From: Pyrenophora tritici-repentis
Lineage: Eukaryota; Ascomycota; Dothideomycetes; Pleosporales; Pleosporaceae
Direction: 5' to 3'
Assembly: GCF_003171515.1 (NCBI RefSeq)
Contig: NC_089394.1
Location: 3,324,088-3,388,087, forward strand
Length of the DNA: 64,000 nt
Below, piece after piece: positions 46,201-56,675 of the stretch. A program made the position numbers and the translations under genes. The notes beneath the pieces were generated by a model. The model was given only the letters and a program-made list of their open reading frames with translations. It was not told where the DNA came from and did not search any database. Every line of letters starts with the position of its first letter. Position 1 is the stretch's first letter.

Positions 46201-47814
46201 CACTTCGCAGATTTCTATCTTCTCTGGAACTTGAATCTTCTTCTGGAGAGTTGTAACTTCGTGGAGTTTAGCAATCTTTGCAGGTCCTAGGTGTGCGAAG
46301 CGTCTGTGATACAGCAAGTATCTCTCCTTTTCATTAACCTTAAGCTCGCTCTTAACTGGTGCATGGAGTTCCGTGCCTAGAAATGCTGTTTCTTGGTATC
46401 CATCGGCAATGTGTGACACTACGTAGAGGCCGTCGTCCATAGTTGCTTCAATAATAACCTTCTTTCCTAGTTTGAAGTATAGTGCGTGTGAATTGAAACG
46501 ACCCTTCAGGCTTGCTGCGCAAATTCTTCTTCCTGATAACAAATTGACTCCAAGGTTAGGTACAAGCAGTACTTCTGACAGCCATGTCGACGATCCATCC
46601 TTACACACCACTTGAGCTTCTCCTTTCCAGTCCGCATATAATTCTCCCCCTCCAACCCGAACGACTCTTCGTTTGATCTTAATCATTCGTCTAAATAATG
46701 AGGGTTGGTCAGACATGTGAGAGGATGCGCCAGTGTCGGCAGCCCAGGTAGATGGAGAGGCCTTACCGACGATGTCTTTTGAGAGACGGCATGTCTCAAT
46801 TTCCTCGGGTTCGGAGTCTGAGGTCTCAGATAATTCATCTGACTCTGAATTGACTTCTTCGGCTCCATATGCTTTGCCAGTCCTTTTGTGGGAATTCCTT
46901 TGCTTAGGTGTCTTAACGAGCAGCTTAGATGATTTCTTAGCGTCGTATTCCTTAAGGAGCTTTCGAGCTCTCTCACGTCTTGGGCAGTCTCGTACGCCAT
47001 GGGCTCCATCACAAAGGAAGCATTGGACCGTGAATTTGGCACCAGATTCGGAGTCAGACGATAGTGGCGAGTTCTTATGATTTCGACGCCTGTAAGGCGG
47101 AACATACTTCTCCGTCTTTCGGAATGCTGGAAGAGCTTTTTCGTTGGCGTCTTGCTGGTCTCGAACCTCCTTCTCTTCCAGAAACTTAAGTTTCTGTTCA
47201 ACCGTGAGGTTAAGTTGGGCGTTTAAGGTGTCAATCGTAGTCTTGAATTCTTTCGGAAGTGATCTGATAAGAACGAGTAGTAGTGCAGAGTCCTTGTAAG
47301 CTCCGTTGGTGTCGGCGTCTGCTGCTACAAGTTTACGTCGGTAGTCCTTTAGCTTCTCCCATGATCCAACAATCGTGTTCCCGGGATTAAATGTGAACGT
47401 TTGAATTCTAGTCATGTATATGTTGGCAGTTGTGGCGTCAGTTTGGGTGTACTTCTTTTGTAGGTAGGCCCAGAATTGGAAGGCAGTATCGTATTCGTCA
47501 ATGAGGGCTTGGTCATCCTCGCTAAGCGACCGAAACAAGAGATCGATTGCAGTGGCTTCATCTTCTAGGTACTTGTCTCTTTTTTCAATGTTGACGCGGA
47601 TCTTGGTATGCTTGTCTGTTTCAGCAATTTCCAACTCTTCCATAGCCTCCGTTAGTCTACTAGCTGTTGCTATTTGACAGTGCTGTACCAGATTTTTCTC
47701 GCAGACATAGAAGACTTTCTTCCCCTTAAGCTTGACCTTGTTTCGGCGAAACCAAGTATCGTGGTTTTCGGCTGTGAGCTGGGGGATCTTCCATTCTTCC
47801 TTCTCTGCAGCCAT
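43213..47814 (-). CDS. Copia Gag-Pol polyprotein, intact (copy B)
   Basis: Same domains and length as 15642-20243. Only two amino-acid differences were noted: Leu instead of Arg in the RNase H-proximal TMKL(L/R)YGPGG stretch and Gly instead of Arg five residues before the C-terminus. No stops, so probably functional. The start is ATG 47814; the 9-bp tandem repeat upstream (about 47826-47890) is also retained. Confidence 0.95.
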   Translation of the reverse strand: MAAEKEEWKIPQLTAENHDTWFRRNKVKLKGKKVFYVCEKNLVQHCQIATASRLTEAMEELEIAETDKHTKIRVNIEKRDKYLEDEATAIDLLFRSLSEDDQALIDEYDTAFQFWAYLQKKYTQTDATTANIYMTRIQTFTFNPGNTIVGSWEKLKDYRRKLVAADADTNGAYKDSALLLVLIRSLPKEFKTTIDTLNAQLNLTVEQKLKFLEEKEVRDQQDANEKALPAFRKTEKYVPPYRRRNHKNSPLSSDSESGAKFTVQCFLCDGAHGVRDCPRRERARKLLKEYDAKKSSKLLVKTPKQRNSHKRTGKAYGAEEVNSESDELSETSDSEPEEIETCRLSKDIVGKASPSTWAADTGASSHMSDQPSLFRRMIKIKRRVVRVGGGELYADWKGEAQVVCKDGSSTWLSEVLLVPNLGVNLLSGRRICAASLKGRFNSHALYFKLGKKVIIEATMDDGLYVVSHIADGYQETAFLGTELHAPVKSELKVNEKERYLLYHRRFAHLGPAKIAKLHEVTTLQKKIQVPEKIEICEVCSLTKMKNSIPKQLREHKATKLALVQFDIAGPFPTSLRGNRWFLLIIDSYTRKNWVIPLKKKGDAQRELQIWKTFVEHQTGEKVKAAGTDNAPELLQQAEEWRVTQGVEIQPTTIASSHQNGPAERNIQTAEADMRAMLKDAGLPIEFWDEAVEADAYLRNRTNTGPTINGKQVSPEEAFTGTKPSIDHIRVWGSKCYSYINPKTIPADQRHDKLVDRGRVGVFMGYSETTNKQFKFYSPELGYTSRTSRLSVDEYTPGGKVELRLRNIPAGPQGTQNTMPDRKPRGRPRKDLESSPAEPMEPPPAKSMELSPAEPIEPSPVELMEPSPVELMEPSPVEPMEPSPAEIVEPVPENPIELSSAELTPEPVKRHRGRPGKLTTIPPTAPSDERVPNLVDEEGPEEPYTQSVREEEAPRYFTRQAKRKRSNEEVVEDERFSKIVKAMLAQAGLIEEQTRLSEKAFAATEIAGIQIPQTHEQAINDPKYGKQWKAAILEEIIALMENRTWEEVPKPKDANMVDSKWVFTVKTNLDGTVERFKARLVARGFTQVHGTDYNETFAPTVRMDTLRLFMATVAAENLECFHFDIKNAFTESHLKEEIFLKQPQGVEVKKGYVLKVLRSLYGLKQAARDWNLLIKKELLAWGFVQSLADPCMFIHEEKQLRILVYVDDIAVAAKDRAQIDWFYKKLSGRFNTKNLGEIHKILGVRVTRDRKRRTIYLDQEQYIHAVLDKFGMSSKQHRDKKIPSADYTSFRPATNNDTRIDITEYQQVIGSLMFAMVLTRPDIAFTLGKLSQYMSDPAEHHGHALKNLLRYLRSTVTMKLLYGPGGVHSQFVIYSDADWASDMVDRKSVSGSTAMFYGGPISWSSKKQRSVATSSCESEYIALSTCCKQGQWIAQMFRDLGFPKYIGKDTNKVQMLGDNQGAIALTKNPHLHERSKHIDVCYHFIRDLAEQGKLDVAYVPTVDMVADGMTKPLQRVAFEKFKNQLGVVLGPDLP

Positions 47815-48135
47815 CTTGTGCGGGTGATGCGGTTGATTCGGGCGATGCGGGCGATGCGGGCGATGCGGGCGATGCGGGCGATGCGGGCGATGCGGGCGAT
47901 GTTCTGCGGGTGGTGCAGTCGTTATCGGTTCTCGAGCGTGGAGACGGTGTGTGTAAGTATGATTGCGTGTCAACCGCGTTGTACACGACTTTTTCTCTTT
48001 TCCGATTCCTGCTTGAATCTAAGTCCTTCGTGACTTGGGTGAGTGTTTTCGATTCCTTCTCGAATCTAAGTCCTTCGTGACTTGGTTAGGTGTTTAAAAC
48101 CAATAACGTTGGGTTAGGCAACCGGGCTCATAACC

Positions 48136-48372
48136 TATTGGAACAAGGTCTCCTCTGGTGGTATGACTACCATAGGGAACCGAGTAGAGGTATGTTAGGT
48201 CACCACGTATTGGATTGAACTACACTAAGAGCTGTTGTTCTGTCTTCTTATTATCATGATGATCTGGGGATTTACATGACAGATCATCATTCCGCGTCGG
48301 TCCTTCTGCTCGGGCTTACTTCCACGAGCCTCATCCCCGCCGACCTGGACTGAACCTTACATCTTCTCAACA
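48136..48372 (-). repeat. 5' LTR of copia copy B
   Basis: 237 bp, matching the LTRs of copy A by eye. Confidence 0.93.
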
Positions 48373-51300
48373 AAGCTGATATAATTGCAATTCAAGAGCC
48401 ATGGCTAACCACCAACGACAACTACGCAACAGCAAGATCTATAAATCACACTGCGTTTATCCAGATCTTACCAGTAACAAACCTACCCGTCCGCCCTAGG
48501 GTTCTATTTTATATATCTAGAACACTGGAAGCAGAGACATTCACCCAACACGACTTCAAAACAGACCCAGACGCAATGGCTATTACAATAAAAGGTTCTA
48601 ATTTCCAATTTAACCTATTTAACGTATACAACCAAACAAACGCCGAAGGGGAAAAAACACTGCCTAGAGCTATACTCAACACCAAGCTTCCGCCAAGTTT
48701 TATCTTAGTACTAGATAGCAACGAGCACCATCCATTGTGGGACCCGCTATGCCCAACGACGAGCCAAGGAGCACAGCCATTTATTGACTGGATTGAAGAA
48801 CAAGACCTAGAGCTCCTAAACACACCAGGAGTAGGCACATTCTTCAGACCACACCTATCTAGAGAAACAGTCCTAGACCTCTCACTTGTCACTCCAGACT
48901 TGGCTAGCGAAGCTACGGACTGGCAGACTATACCTGAAACTGGATCAGATCACTACGGCCTCCTATTCTCCATCCAAACAAACGCAGACCTTGTAGAAAA
49001 CCCGACAAATCAACCCAGATTTAATACTGCAAAGGCTGATTGGGACACCTTCAACAAGGAACTAGAAACGGCAATCCAAAACAGTCAGACCTTGCAAGAT
49101 ATGGACCAGATCAGTGATCCAAGAAAGGCAGACTCAATGGACCTTCTCCTCGGCAACAATACAGAGCTAGAGCAACAGCTAGAAGAGATTGGCAAAGCAA
49201 TAACTCAAGCAATCCAAACTGCAGCAAACAAAGCTATCCCTATCACTAGACTTGGTCCAAAACCAAAAGCTTGGTGGAACAAAGAGCTGACAAAGCTACG
49301 ACAAGACACTTCCCACTATAGAAGGATTTTTAAAGAAAAGCTCGAAACTACTGCGATACACGACGCCTACCTAGAGAAAAGAGACTTCCTACGTGCACGA
49401 AACACCTACAACAAGGCAATCAAAGACGCTAAAAGGAAACACTGGAATGAATTCCTAGAGAAGGAGGACCCGCAGTCAATCTACAAAGCCATGGCATACA
49501 CAAAGGATAATAAAGTCAAAATAATTCCACCTATACAAGGAGAAACATCATTCGACAAGAAATGCCAAGCGTTCCGCAACACGCTATTCCCACCACCGCC
49601 CACAACCGAAGCGCCCACATTCACCAACTACCAGGAAAAGAGATGGGATTGGCCAGCACTATCCACGACTGAACTAGAACGAGCATGCTCAAGTCAAGTC
49701 AAAAGTAGTACCCCAGGACCAGATGCAATAACACAAGACATAATCACAGCCGCGTACAAAGCTCAACCGCAAACGATGTTTAAAGCTTTCTCACTCCTAT
49801 TCGACTACGGATACCACCCAAAATGCTGGAAACAAGCTACAGGAGCTGTTCTCAAAAAGGCATCAAAACCAGACTATTCAATCCCAAAAGCCTACAGAGT
49901 CATTACTCTATTAAGCTGTTTAGGAAAGATTAACGAGAGGATCACCGCAAGTAGGCTGAGCAATCTAGCAGAAATCACAGAGCTACTACACCTAACCCAA
50001 ATTGGGGGTAGACTCAAGAAATCTGCAATAGATGCAGCTATGCTACTCATCGACCAAATCCAGCACCAGAAACAGAAAGGCCAAATAACATCAACTATCT
50101 TCCTGGACGTAAAGGGAGCATTTGACCACGTCTCACACAATCAATTCCTGCGAACACTTAAGAAGCTAGGCCTCCCAATTAGTCTTATCACTTGGACAAA
50201 ATCCTTCTTCTCAAATAGATCGCTAAGACTCTCCTTCGACAATAAGACACAAGAATTCTCCGAGATAATAGCTGGGATACCTTAAGGCAGCCTAGTGTCT
50301 CCGATCTTCTTTCTTATCTACACCAGAGACCTCTTCCCAGGACTACAAAGCTTCAACCTATCCTATATCGACGACCTATCTCTATCGACATCCTCAACAT
50401 CTCTAAAGAAAAACGTCAAAATACTAGAACAGCAAGTCCGCCTACTATCTCACCGAGGGAAAAACTTAGCGATTATGTTCGATATAGCTAAGACAGAGCT
50501 CATTCACTTTACCGCCAAGAAAGAGAGAAAAGAGAGAAGCCTACAGCTTCCAGACAACACCATTGTAGAACCGAAAGACACAATCAAATGGCTAGGCATC
50601 CACATAGACAATAGACTGTCTTTCAAGGAACATATTGCTACACGCGTAAGCCAAGCAACAAAAGCATTTCACAGGCTAGGGAGACTGGCCAACATCGAAA
50701 GAGGACTCTCCCCAAAAGCAGTACGACAACTATACCTAGCCTGCGTCACAAGCGTTGCAGACTACGGATCACAAATATACTGGAAGAACCAAAGCTACGC
50801 CACTAGCCTCCTACAATCACTGCACAACCTAGCGTGTAGGAAGATAATTGGAGTGTTTAGAACGTCACCATCCCTACCAACAAGCATTGAATCCGGACTT
50901 ACGTCACCTGCAATTAGACTCAACACCAACAACCGAAAGTATGCGTCTAGAGCACACCAGCTATCCAGCAACCACCCAATCCAGAAAGCAATTACAAGGA
51001 TCACAAATACAGACAAAGCTAGCTACAAAAAGCCAAACCAGCATAGACAACTATATACTATTGTTAAGTCAATCCAGAGAGAGACAACAATAGCGTAGAA
51101 AAGATAATCCCATATAGGTTCAGACCGTGGGAAAGTCTTAACTACAAGGTTACTGTATCAAAAAAGAGCAAAGAGGAAGAGGCAATTGCACACGCGGATT
51201 ATATCCTATCAAGGAGCGGAGATAACTTCACCGCAATCTACTCAGATGCCTCACAACACGACAAGGGAATAGGGATCGGCGTAGGTGTAGTAGCGTACAG

Positions 51301-52412
51301 CTCCACCCACGAAGAAACCTTTTCTCAAAAGACAAACATTGGATGCTCCCAACTAGTCTACAACGGTGAACTAGAGGGGATAGCACAGGCATTTGAACAC
51401 GCGGCTATAGTGGCACAAGAAGGCCAAGAGATCTACGTATACGCAGACAACCAAGCAGCAATTCACAGGCTTAACAACCTATCGGACAACCCGGGACAAC
51501 AGTGGCTACTAAGATGCATCAGAGCCGCAAAGAGAATAACGACAAAGAAAGCATCTACCCACCTGCAGTGGGCCCAGGACATAACGACGTCAAAGGCAAC
51601 GAAAAAGCCGACACGCTAGCAAAGGAAGCAGCTAAAGAGAGACCAACAACATCGACCATAGCGAGCCTAGCCTACTTAGGCACAGAAATCAACAAAATAC
51701 AAAAAACAGAACAACTGATGGAGTACAAGAGGTATACCGACAGGCCCACCAAAAACAGAAGCTCCTACTCAAGGATCTTCAAGCTCAACACACATACAAC
51801 AATCAAAGTCCCGAAGGGAACACCAAGAGAAATCTCGAGCGCGTTCTACTCACTCAAGCTAGGACATGGATACTTCAACTCCTACCTTAAGAGATTCAAC
51901 AAGAGAGACTGCAATCTATGTATATGCTACAAACCACAAACACCACAGCATCTACTTCTAGATTGCAAACAGTACAAAGCACATCGGAATACACTCAAAG
52001 AAGCAATACCACACAGACCCATCACCCTCCCACTTCTCCTCCAAACAAAGACAGGCATCAAAGCTACTCTAGCCTTTATTGCAAGTACTGGGATTGGCAC
52101 GAGAAAATGGCACCTTGGGCAAACCACCGAACAGACAGACACTGTATAAAACTACAAAAACAATATTTCCTTATCCAAAAGAGCCCGCTGCTACATCTCT
52201 TTCTATTCACCACACTGCTCTTTAGCACCCGCGCCAATGGAAGACTAGCTCTGAAATTGGAGTACGCAAAACACCACCCAAATTGTACAAGACCCATAGA
52301 AACTCCACAACGACCATCATACATAGAACGGCTTAGCCAAAGTCCTACATAGTCACCGACTGATACAGGACTCTAATGGAAATATCTGTGCGTACGATGA
52401 GCCAGTTCGCTA

Positions 52413-54551
52413 CCGTGCCCGTGCGCGACACGAGCCAGTTCGCGAGTCGAGCCATCTGAACATCATAACATTGAAAACAGCCCATTTCCACGACGCGATA
52501 ACTCTACAACCATAGACCCAATTCAAGAAGCAATTAGATATATTGAATCGCGTGAAGCTGGAGATAATTTCTCGTACCGCCAAGTTGCAAAAATGTTCAA
52601 AGTCGATCGAACGACGTTGTCGCGAAGACACCGCGGTGTTCAACGATCAAATGCAGCCTACAACGAACAGAAGCTCCTACTCAGCCCACAACAAGAGGAT
52701 GAACTTGTAAAATACACAGAAAGATGCACAAGGCGAGGCTTGCCACCTACACGAGAGATGATACAAAATTTCGCCGGGACAGTAGTGAAGTGGGAGGTTT
52801 CTGAAAGCTGGGTTACGCGGTTTCTCCATCGCCACACCGACGACCTCACCATTAAATGGAGTGCCGGGATCGATCGCAACCGGCACCAGGCTGACTCTGA
52901 AGAAAGATACAAGCTCTACTTTGACATGTTGCACTCGAAGATGCGAGAGCACAACGTCGAGGCGCGCAATACGTACAATATGGATGAGAAGGGCTTCTTT
53001 GTTGGCATCACATCACGCTCAAAGCGCGTCTTTTCGAAGGCAGTATGGGCTTCAAAAGAGCGTACAGCGGCGGTTCAAGATGGCAACAGGGAATGGATAA
53101 CGCTGCTGGCTTGCGTATGCGCTTCTGGGGATGCACTGCCGCCCGCTCTCATCTACCAGGGCACCTCAGGGCTTCAATCAGGCTGGGTCGACGCCGTAGA
53201 GGTCGGTAAACACGAGGTTTTCTTCTCAAATTCAGGCTCAGGATGGAGCAACAATGATATAGGATTGGCCTGGCTTGAACAGGTGTTCCAGCGCTGTACG
53301 AAGCAGAAAGCGGGCCGCAGCTACAGGCTTCTCATCCTTGACGGCCATGGCAGCCATGTAACGACTGATTTCATAGATTTTTGCGACGGCAATCGCATTC
53401 TCCTCGCTATCTTCCCCCGCACGCTACCCACAGCCTCCAGCCGCTTGATGTGGTCCTCTTCGCGCCGCTCTCGAAGTACTACTCTCAAGAACTCGACCGC
53501 CACCTTCAGCGCTCGCAAGCGCTATTGCGAGTCACAAAACGCGACTTCTTTAGCTTCTTTTGGCCTGCCTGGGGCTCTACAATGACGCAGGATAACATTT
53601 TGAAGAGTTTTCAAGCTACAGGCGTGTGGCCGATGGATGCGGAAGTTATACTCAAACGCTTCTACAACACCAACTCAGAGCAAGATGAGGCTTCAAGACT
53701 TGGGCAGCACGGCGACGGCGATAGCTGGAGAGAGCTGCGAAAAGTTTTTGACGCCGCAGTCGATAATAAGGCCAGGCTTGAAGCCCGGCGGCTTGAGGCT
53801 TCACTACACTCTCTACAGGTGCAAAACGAGCTCCTCCACTATGAAAACGACGGCCTACTGCAAGCGGCGAAGGGCCAAAAGAAGCACAAGACAAAGAGCA
53901 AGACTATGGATCTTCAACGGCGCAAAGAGTACCACGGTGGCGCTGTTTTCTGGTCTCCAAGGAAGCTCCGCGAAGCCCGCGCCCGCGAGGCGACGAAACG
54001 ACATGAAGCCGAACGCGAACAACTCCAAAAAACTCACGATAGAGAGCTGAAAGCGGCGGCAAAGTTATACCAAAAGCGGCAGGCGGAGGCAGCAAAGGTG
54101 GCTCAACAACATGCCGCTGAGGAGCGCAAAATGGCAAAAAAAGCGAAGGCTGAGGAACTTGCCGCCGCGAGGGCGCTCAAAAAGCTGCAACGCGACGCTG
54201 CAACCGCACAAAAATCTCACGATACAAGCAATACACCTAAGCGAAAAGCCTCACACAAAGCCGGCAATAATACAGCAAAGCGTCGTCGTGTTAGTAGGCG
54301 TGGAAATGGTGCTGTTCCTGCACCTGCGACGCCGCCCGCACCACCCAAAAAGACGACGCGCGGTCGGCAAATCAAGACGCCAACGAGATTCAATTAAATA
54401 GAAAGTATCGCATACATCTATAGATCAATACTCCAAAAAATCTCGCGATAATCGCTTTTGTAGGTGGCTCTACAGCCTCATCTTTACAATCTCAATATAC
54501 ATGGTTGGGTGGCTCGACTCGCGAACTGGCTCGTGTCGCGCACGGGCACGG
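52413..54551 (+). mobile_element. Pogo-type transposon C
   Basis: Terminal inverted repeats CCGTGCCCGTGCGCGACACG at the left and the mirror CGTGTCGCGCACGGGCACGG at the right extend about 43 bp. TA dinucleotides lie at 52411-52412 and 54552-54553, as expected for this superfamily. The right TA is also the left TA of the next element. It begins about 30 bp after the LINE end. Confidence 0.92.
52496..54397 (+). pseudogene. Transposase of element C, one frameshift
   Basis: The N-terminal helix-turn-helix (AKMFKVDRTTLSRRHRG) has no obvious ATG in frame upstream; the start is uncertain. CENP-B-like second domain (ESWVTRFLHRH). Catalytic motifs are TYNMDEKGFFVGI (Asp near 52980), LLILDGHGSHVT (Asp near 53340) and, after the break, the THSLQPLDVVLFAPL block. 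A coiled-coil, Lys/Arg/Ala-rich C-terminus ends RGRQIKTPTRFN at 54397. The frame break lies in the C run at about 53412-53416 and looks like one missing base; the rest is open, so near-intact. Confidence 0.9.
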
Positions 54552-54553
54552 TA

Positions 54554-56673
54554 CCGTGCCGGACGGTCATGTGCCTCGGACGGCTACATGCCCGATCCGC
54601 CCCACCAAAACCACCACCACCACCAACTTTGCCACGCCGCGATCACCGCAAATGGAGCCTATCGACGCTGCGCTTACAGCTATACAAGCTTTAGAGCCTG
54701 GAGAAAAACTGATATATACTTAAATTGCGAAAAAGTACGGCGTTGAGCCTACGACGCTTAGGCGGCGGCACCAAGGTCTAACCACCTCGCGCGCGGCCTA
54801 CTATGAAAATCCGCGCGCTCTCCACCCACAACAGGAATTAGAGCTTATACAGTACATCGATCGAATTAGTAAGCAAGGCTTGCCACCTAGTAGAGATACA
54901 GTACGCAGGTTTGCTTCACAGCTTGCCCAGAAAGAGCTTGGATACCACTGGGTTGATCGCTTTGTTCAACGCTATCCCAATCTTCTCAAATCAAAACTGG
55001 TCACCGCCATGGATCGCAAACGCCACAGAGCGGATTCAGAACTGAAATATAAGCTCTACTTTGAGCTTCTACGCGATAAACTCAGCCAATACCAAGTTGA
55101 GCCGCGCCATATCTACAATATGGATGAGAAGGGCTTCATGATTGGAGTCGAATCTCGCTCAAAGAGGATCTTCTCCAGGGCTTCTCTAGAGGGCGGTATC
55201 AGAAGATCTTTGATCCAAGATGGCAACCAAGATTGGATAACTCTCATCGCTTGTATCTGCGCTGATGGATCTCACCTTGAGCCAAGCCTCATCTATCAGG
55301 GTCAATCTAGATCGATCCAGGACTCGTGGTTGCAAGGCTTTGATCCAGATATTCATCGAGCCCGAATCGCCTCATCCCCTCCGGCTGGTTGAACAACGAT
55401 ATTGGGCTTGAATGGCTCAAACAGGTGTTTGATCCTGCCACCAAAGCAAAAGCTCGATCGTCTTACCGACTATTGTTTGTAGATGGGCATCAGTCTCACC
55501 TCACGATGGATTTCCTGGACTATTGTGACCAGAACAAGATCTTGTTAGCGATCTACCCACCTCACGCGACCCATACTTTGCAGCCTCTTGACGTTGGCCT
55601 ATTTAAGCCTCTATCGACCGCGTACTCCAATGAGCTATCGAGCTTCGTGAATCAATGCCGTGGGCTGCTATCTATCACTAAAAGCCACTTCTTCCCGCTG
55701 TTTTGGAGAGCTTGGAAGACCTCATTCAAGGAATCTACAATCCTCCGGGCGTTTGAAGCCACAGGCCTATCGCCATTCAATCCAGAGATAATACTCCAGA
55801 AGTTCCGAACTACAGTCCGTGAGAGCGATAGCGAGTCCTCTAACTTTAGTGCGTCTGATTGGAGAAAGATCAGGCAGCTAGTAGATCGTGCGGTCAACCA
55901 TAAAGAGAGCAGGAAGATCTCGCAGCTTAATCAAACTATCCTTAAGCTATCCACCCGATCATCGCTTGTTGAGCAAAAGAATAAGAAGTTGCGAGAAGCC
56001 TTAATTGAGGAGAGGCAGCGCAAGCAGCGATCTCGGCATAGACCACTCGAGCAATCCGAAGGGTACTATGGTGGAGCGGTTTTCTGGTCCCCGCGGAAGG
56101 TGAGAGAAGCTCGTAGCGTCCAGGAGCAGAAAGATCGTGATACTGAGCAGCTACAACAACAAAAAGCTGCCGTGATCCAGGCTCGGGAGGATTCAAAGCT
56201 AATCAAAGCGCGCGAGATCGATGCGAGGCGTCGGGCGCGAGCGGAGGCGAAGCTACTGAGGGAGAAGAAGAGAACGGATGAAGCCGCCGAGCGAGCAGCT
56301 CGTCAAGCAGCCCGCAAAGCAGCAAAACGACTTCAACAAACTATCAAAACTTCCCAGAAGAGTAAGAAGAAGAGCCTTCAAGCTCGTACAAAACCAAAAC
56401 CAAAAAATCTATCGTTTGTGATCGTGGTGGTGGTGCGCAGCCATCTACTCACCCAACGAGCCCACCACCGATTCGATCGCGACGTGGGCGCGATATCAAG
56501 TTGCCAGCCAAACATAAGTAGATGGAATATCGCAATACTATTTCTAGATCGCAATGCCAAAATATCTCACAATAACAGCTATTTAGTGCGGCTCTACAGC
56601 CCCATCTTTGTGGTGGTTTTGGTGGGGCGGATCGGGCATGTAGCCGTCCGAGGCACATGACCGTCCGGCACGG
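54554..56673 (+). mobile_element. Pogo-type transposon A
   Basis: Inverted repeats of about 60 bp (CCGTGCCGGACGGTCATGTG ... mirrored at 56614-56673). TA at 54552-54553 and 56674-56675, each shared with a neighbouring element. It is related to element C in transposase but has a different terminal repeat. Confidence 0.93.
54652..56521 (+). pseudogene. Transposase of element A, one stop and two frame breaks
   Basis: ATG at 54652, a TAA at 54721, then a helix-turn-helix (KKYGVEPTTLRRRHQG) and CENP-B-like domain (HWVDRFVQRYP). Catalytic motifs are IYNMDEKGFMIGV (Asp near 55125), LLFVDGHQSHLT (Asp near 55485) and HATHTLQPLDVGLF. A C-terminal charged coiled coil follows. Frame changes occur near 55375 (a C run, one base short) and near 56430. 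The true end is probably the TAG at 56519-56521 in a frame giving RGRDIKLPAKHK, like the end of element C. About 60% of the layout is shared with element C by eye. Confidence 0.87.
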
Positions 56674-56675
56674 TA

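Larger units (their letters stand above)
42971..48372 (-). mobile_element. Ty1/copia retrotransposon, copy B (complete, inverted)
   Basis: Same family as 15084-20487. LTRs are 42971-43205 (3' LTR, 235 bp) and 48136-48372 (5' LTR, 237 bp). Flanked by the perfect duplication AAGCT. The 5' LTR matches both LTRs of copy A, while the 3' LTR has changes confined to its outer about 60 bp. The internal part differs from copy A by only a few bases. Confidence 0.96.
42878..52149 (+). pseudogene. LINE ORF2: endonuclease, reverse transcriptase, RNase H
   Basis: Starts at ATG 42878 (MLNNIRILQVNLNKS) and is split by the copia insertion between Ala31 and Asp32; the frame resumes exactly at 48378 (IIAIQEPW). 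Endonuclease blocks are DSNEHHPLWD and GSDHYGLL. Reverse transcriptase blocks are STPGPDAIT, IFLDVKGAFDHVSH, AGIP(stop)GSLVSPIFF and YIDDLSLS near 50360. RNase H blocks are IYSDASQHDKG, YADNQAAI and GHNDVKGNEKAD. C-terminal motif CNLCICYKPQTPQHLLLDC. Defects are a TAA at 50282-50284 where the RT motif normally has Gln, a frame change near 51090 and one near 51560. Dead as given. Confidence 0.9.
42675..52381 (+). mobile_element. Tad/I-like LINE, 5'-truncated, interrupted by a copia element
   Basis: The LINE occupies 42675-42970 and 48378-52381. The copia element at 42971-48372 sits in the endonuclease domain, with target duplication AAGCT on both sides (42966-42970 and 48373-48377). The end of ORF1, an ORF2 with endonuclease, reverse transcriptase, RNase H and a terminal Cys-His motif, and a 3' UTR ending near GACTCTAATGGA are visible. 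The 5' leader and most of ORF1 are missing. The 3' tail of TAA repeats seen in the copies at 20488 and 61113 is absent here. Confidence 0.9.

Noticed and set aside
47817..47890. Short 9-bp direct repeats resembling a CRISPR-like array (and at 15565-15630)
   Set aside because: They are uninterrupted tandem copies without spacers, inside the leader of a copia element in a eukaryotic genome.
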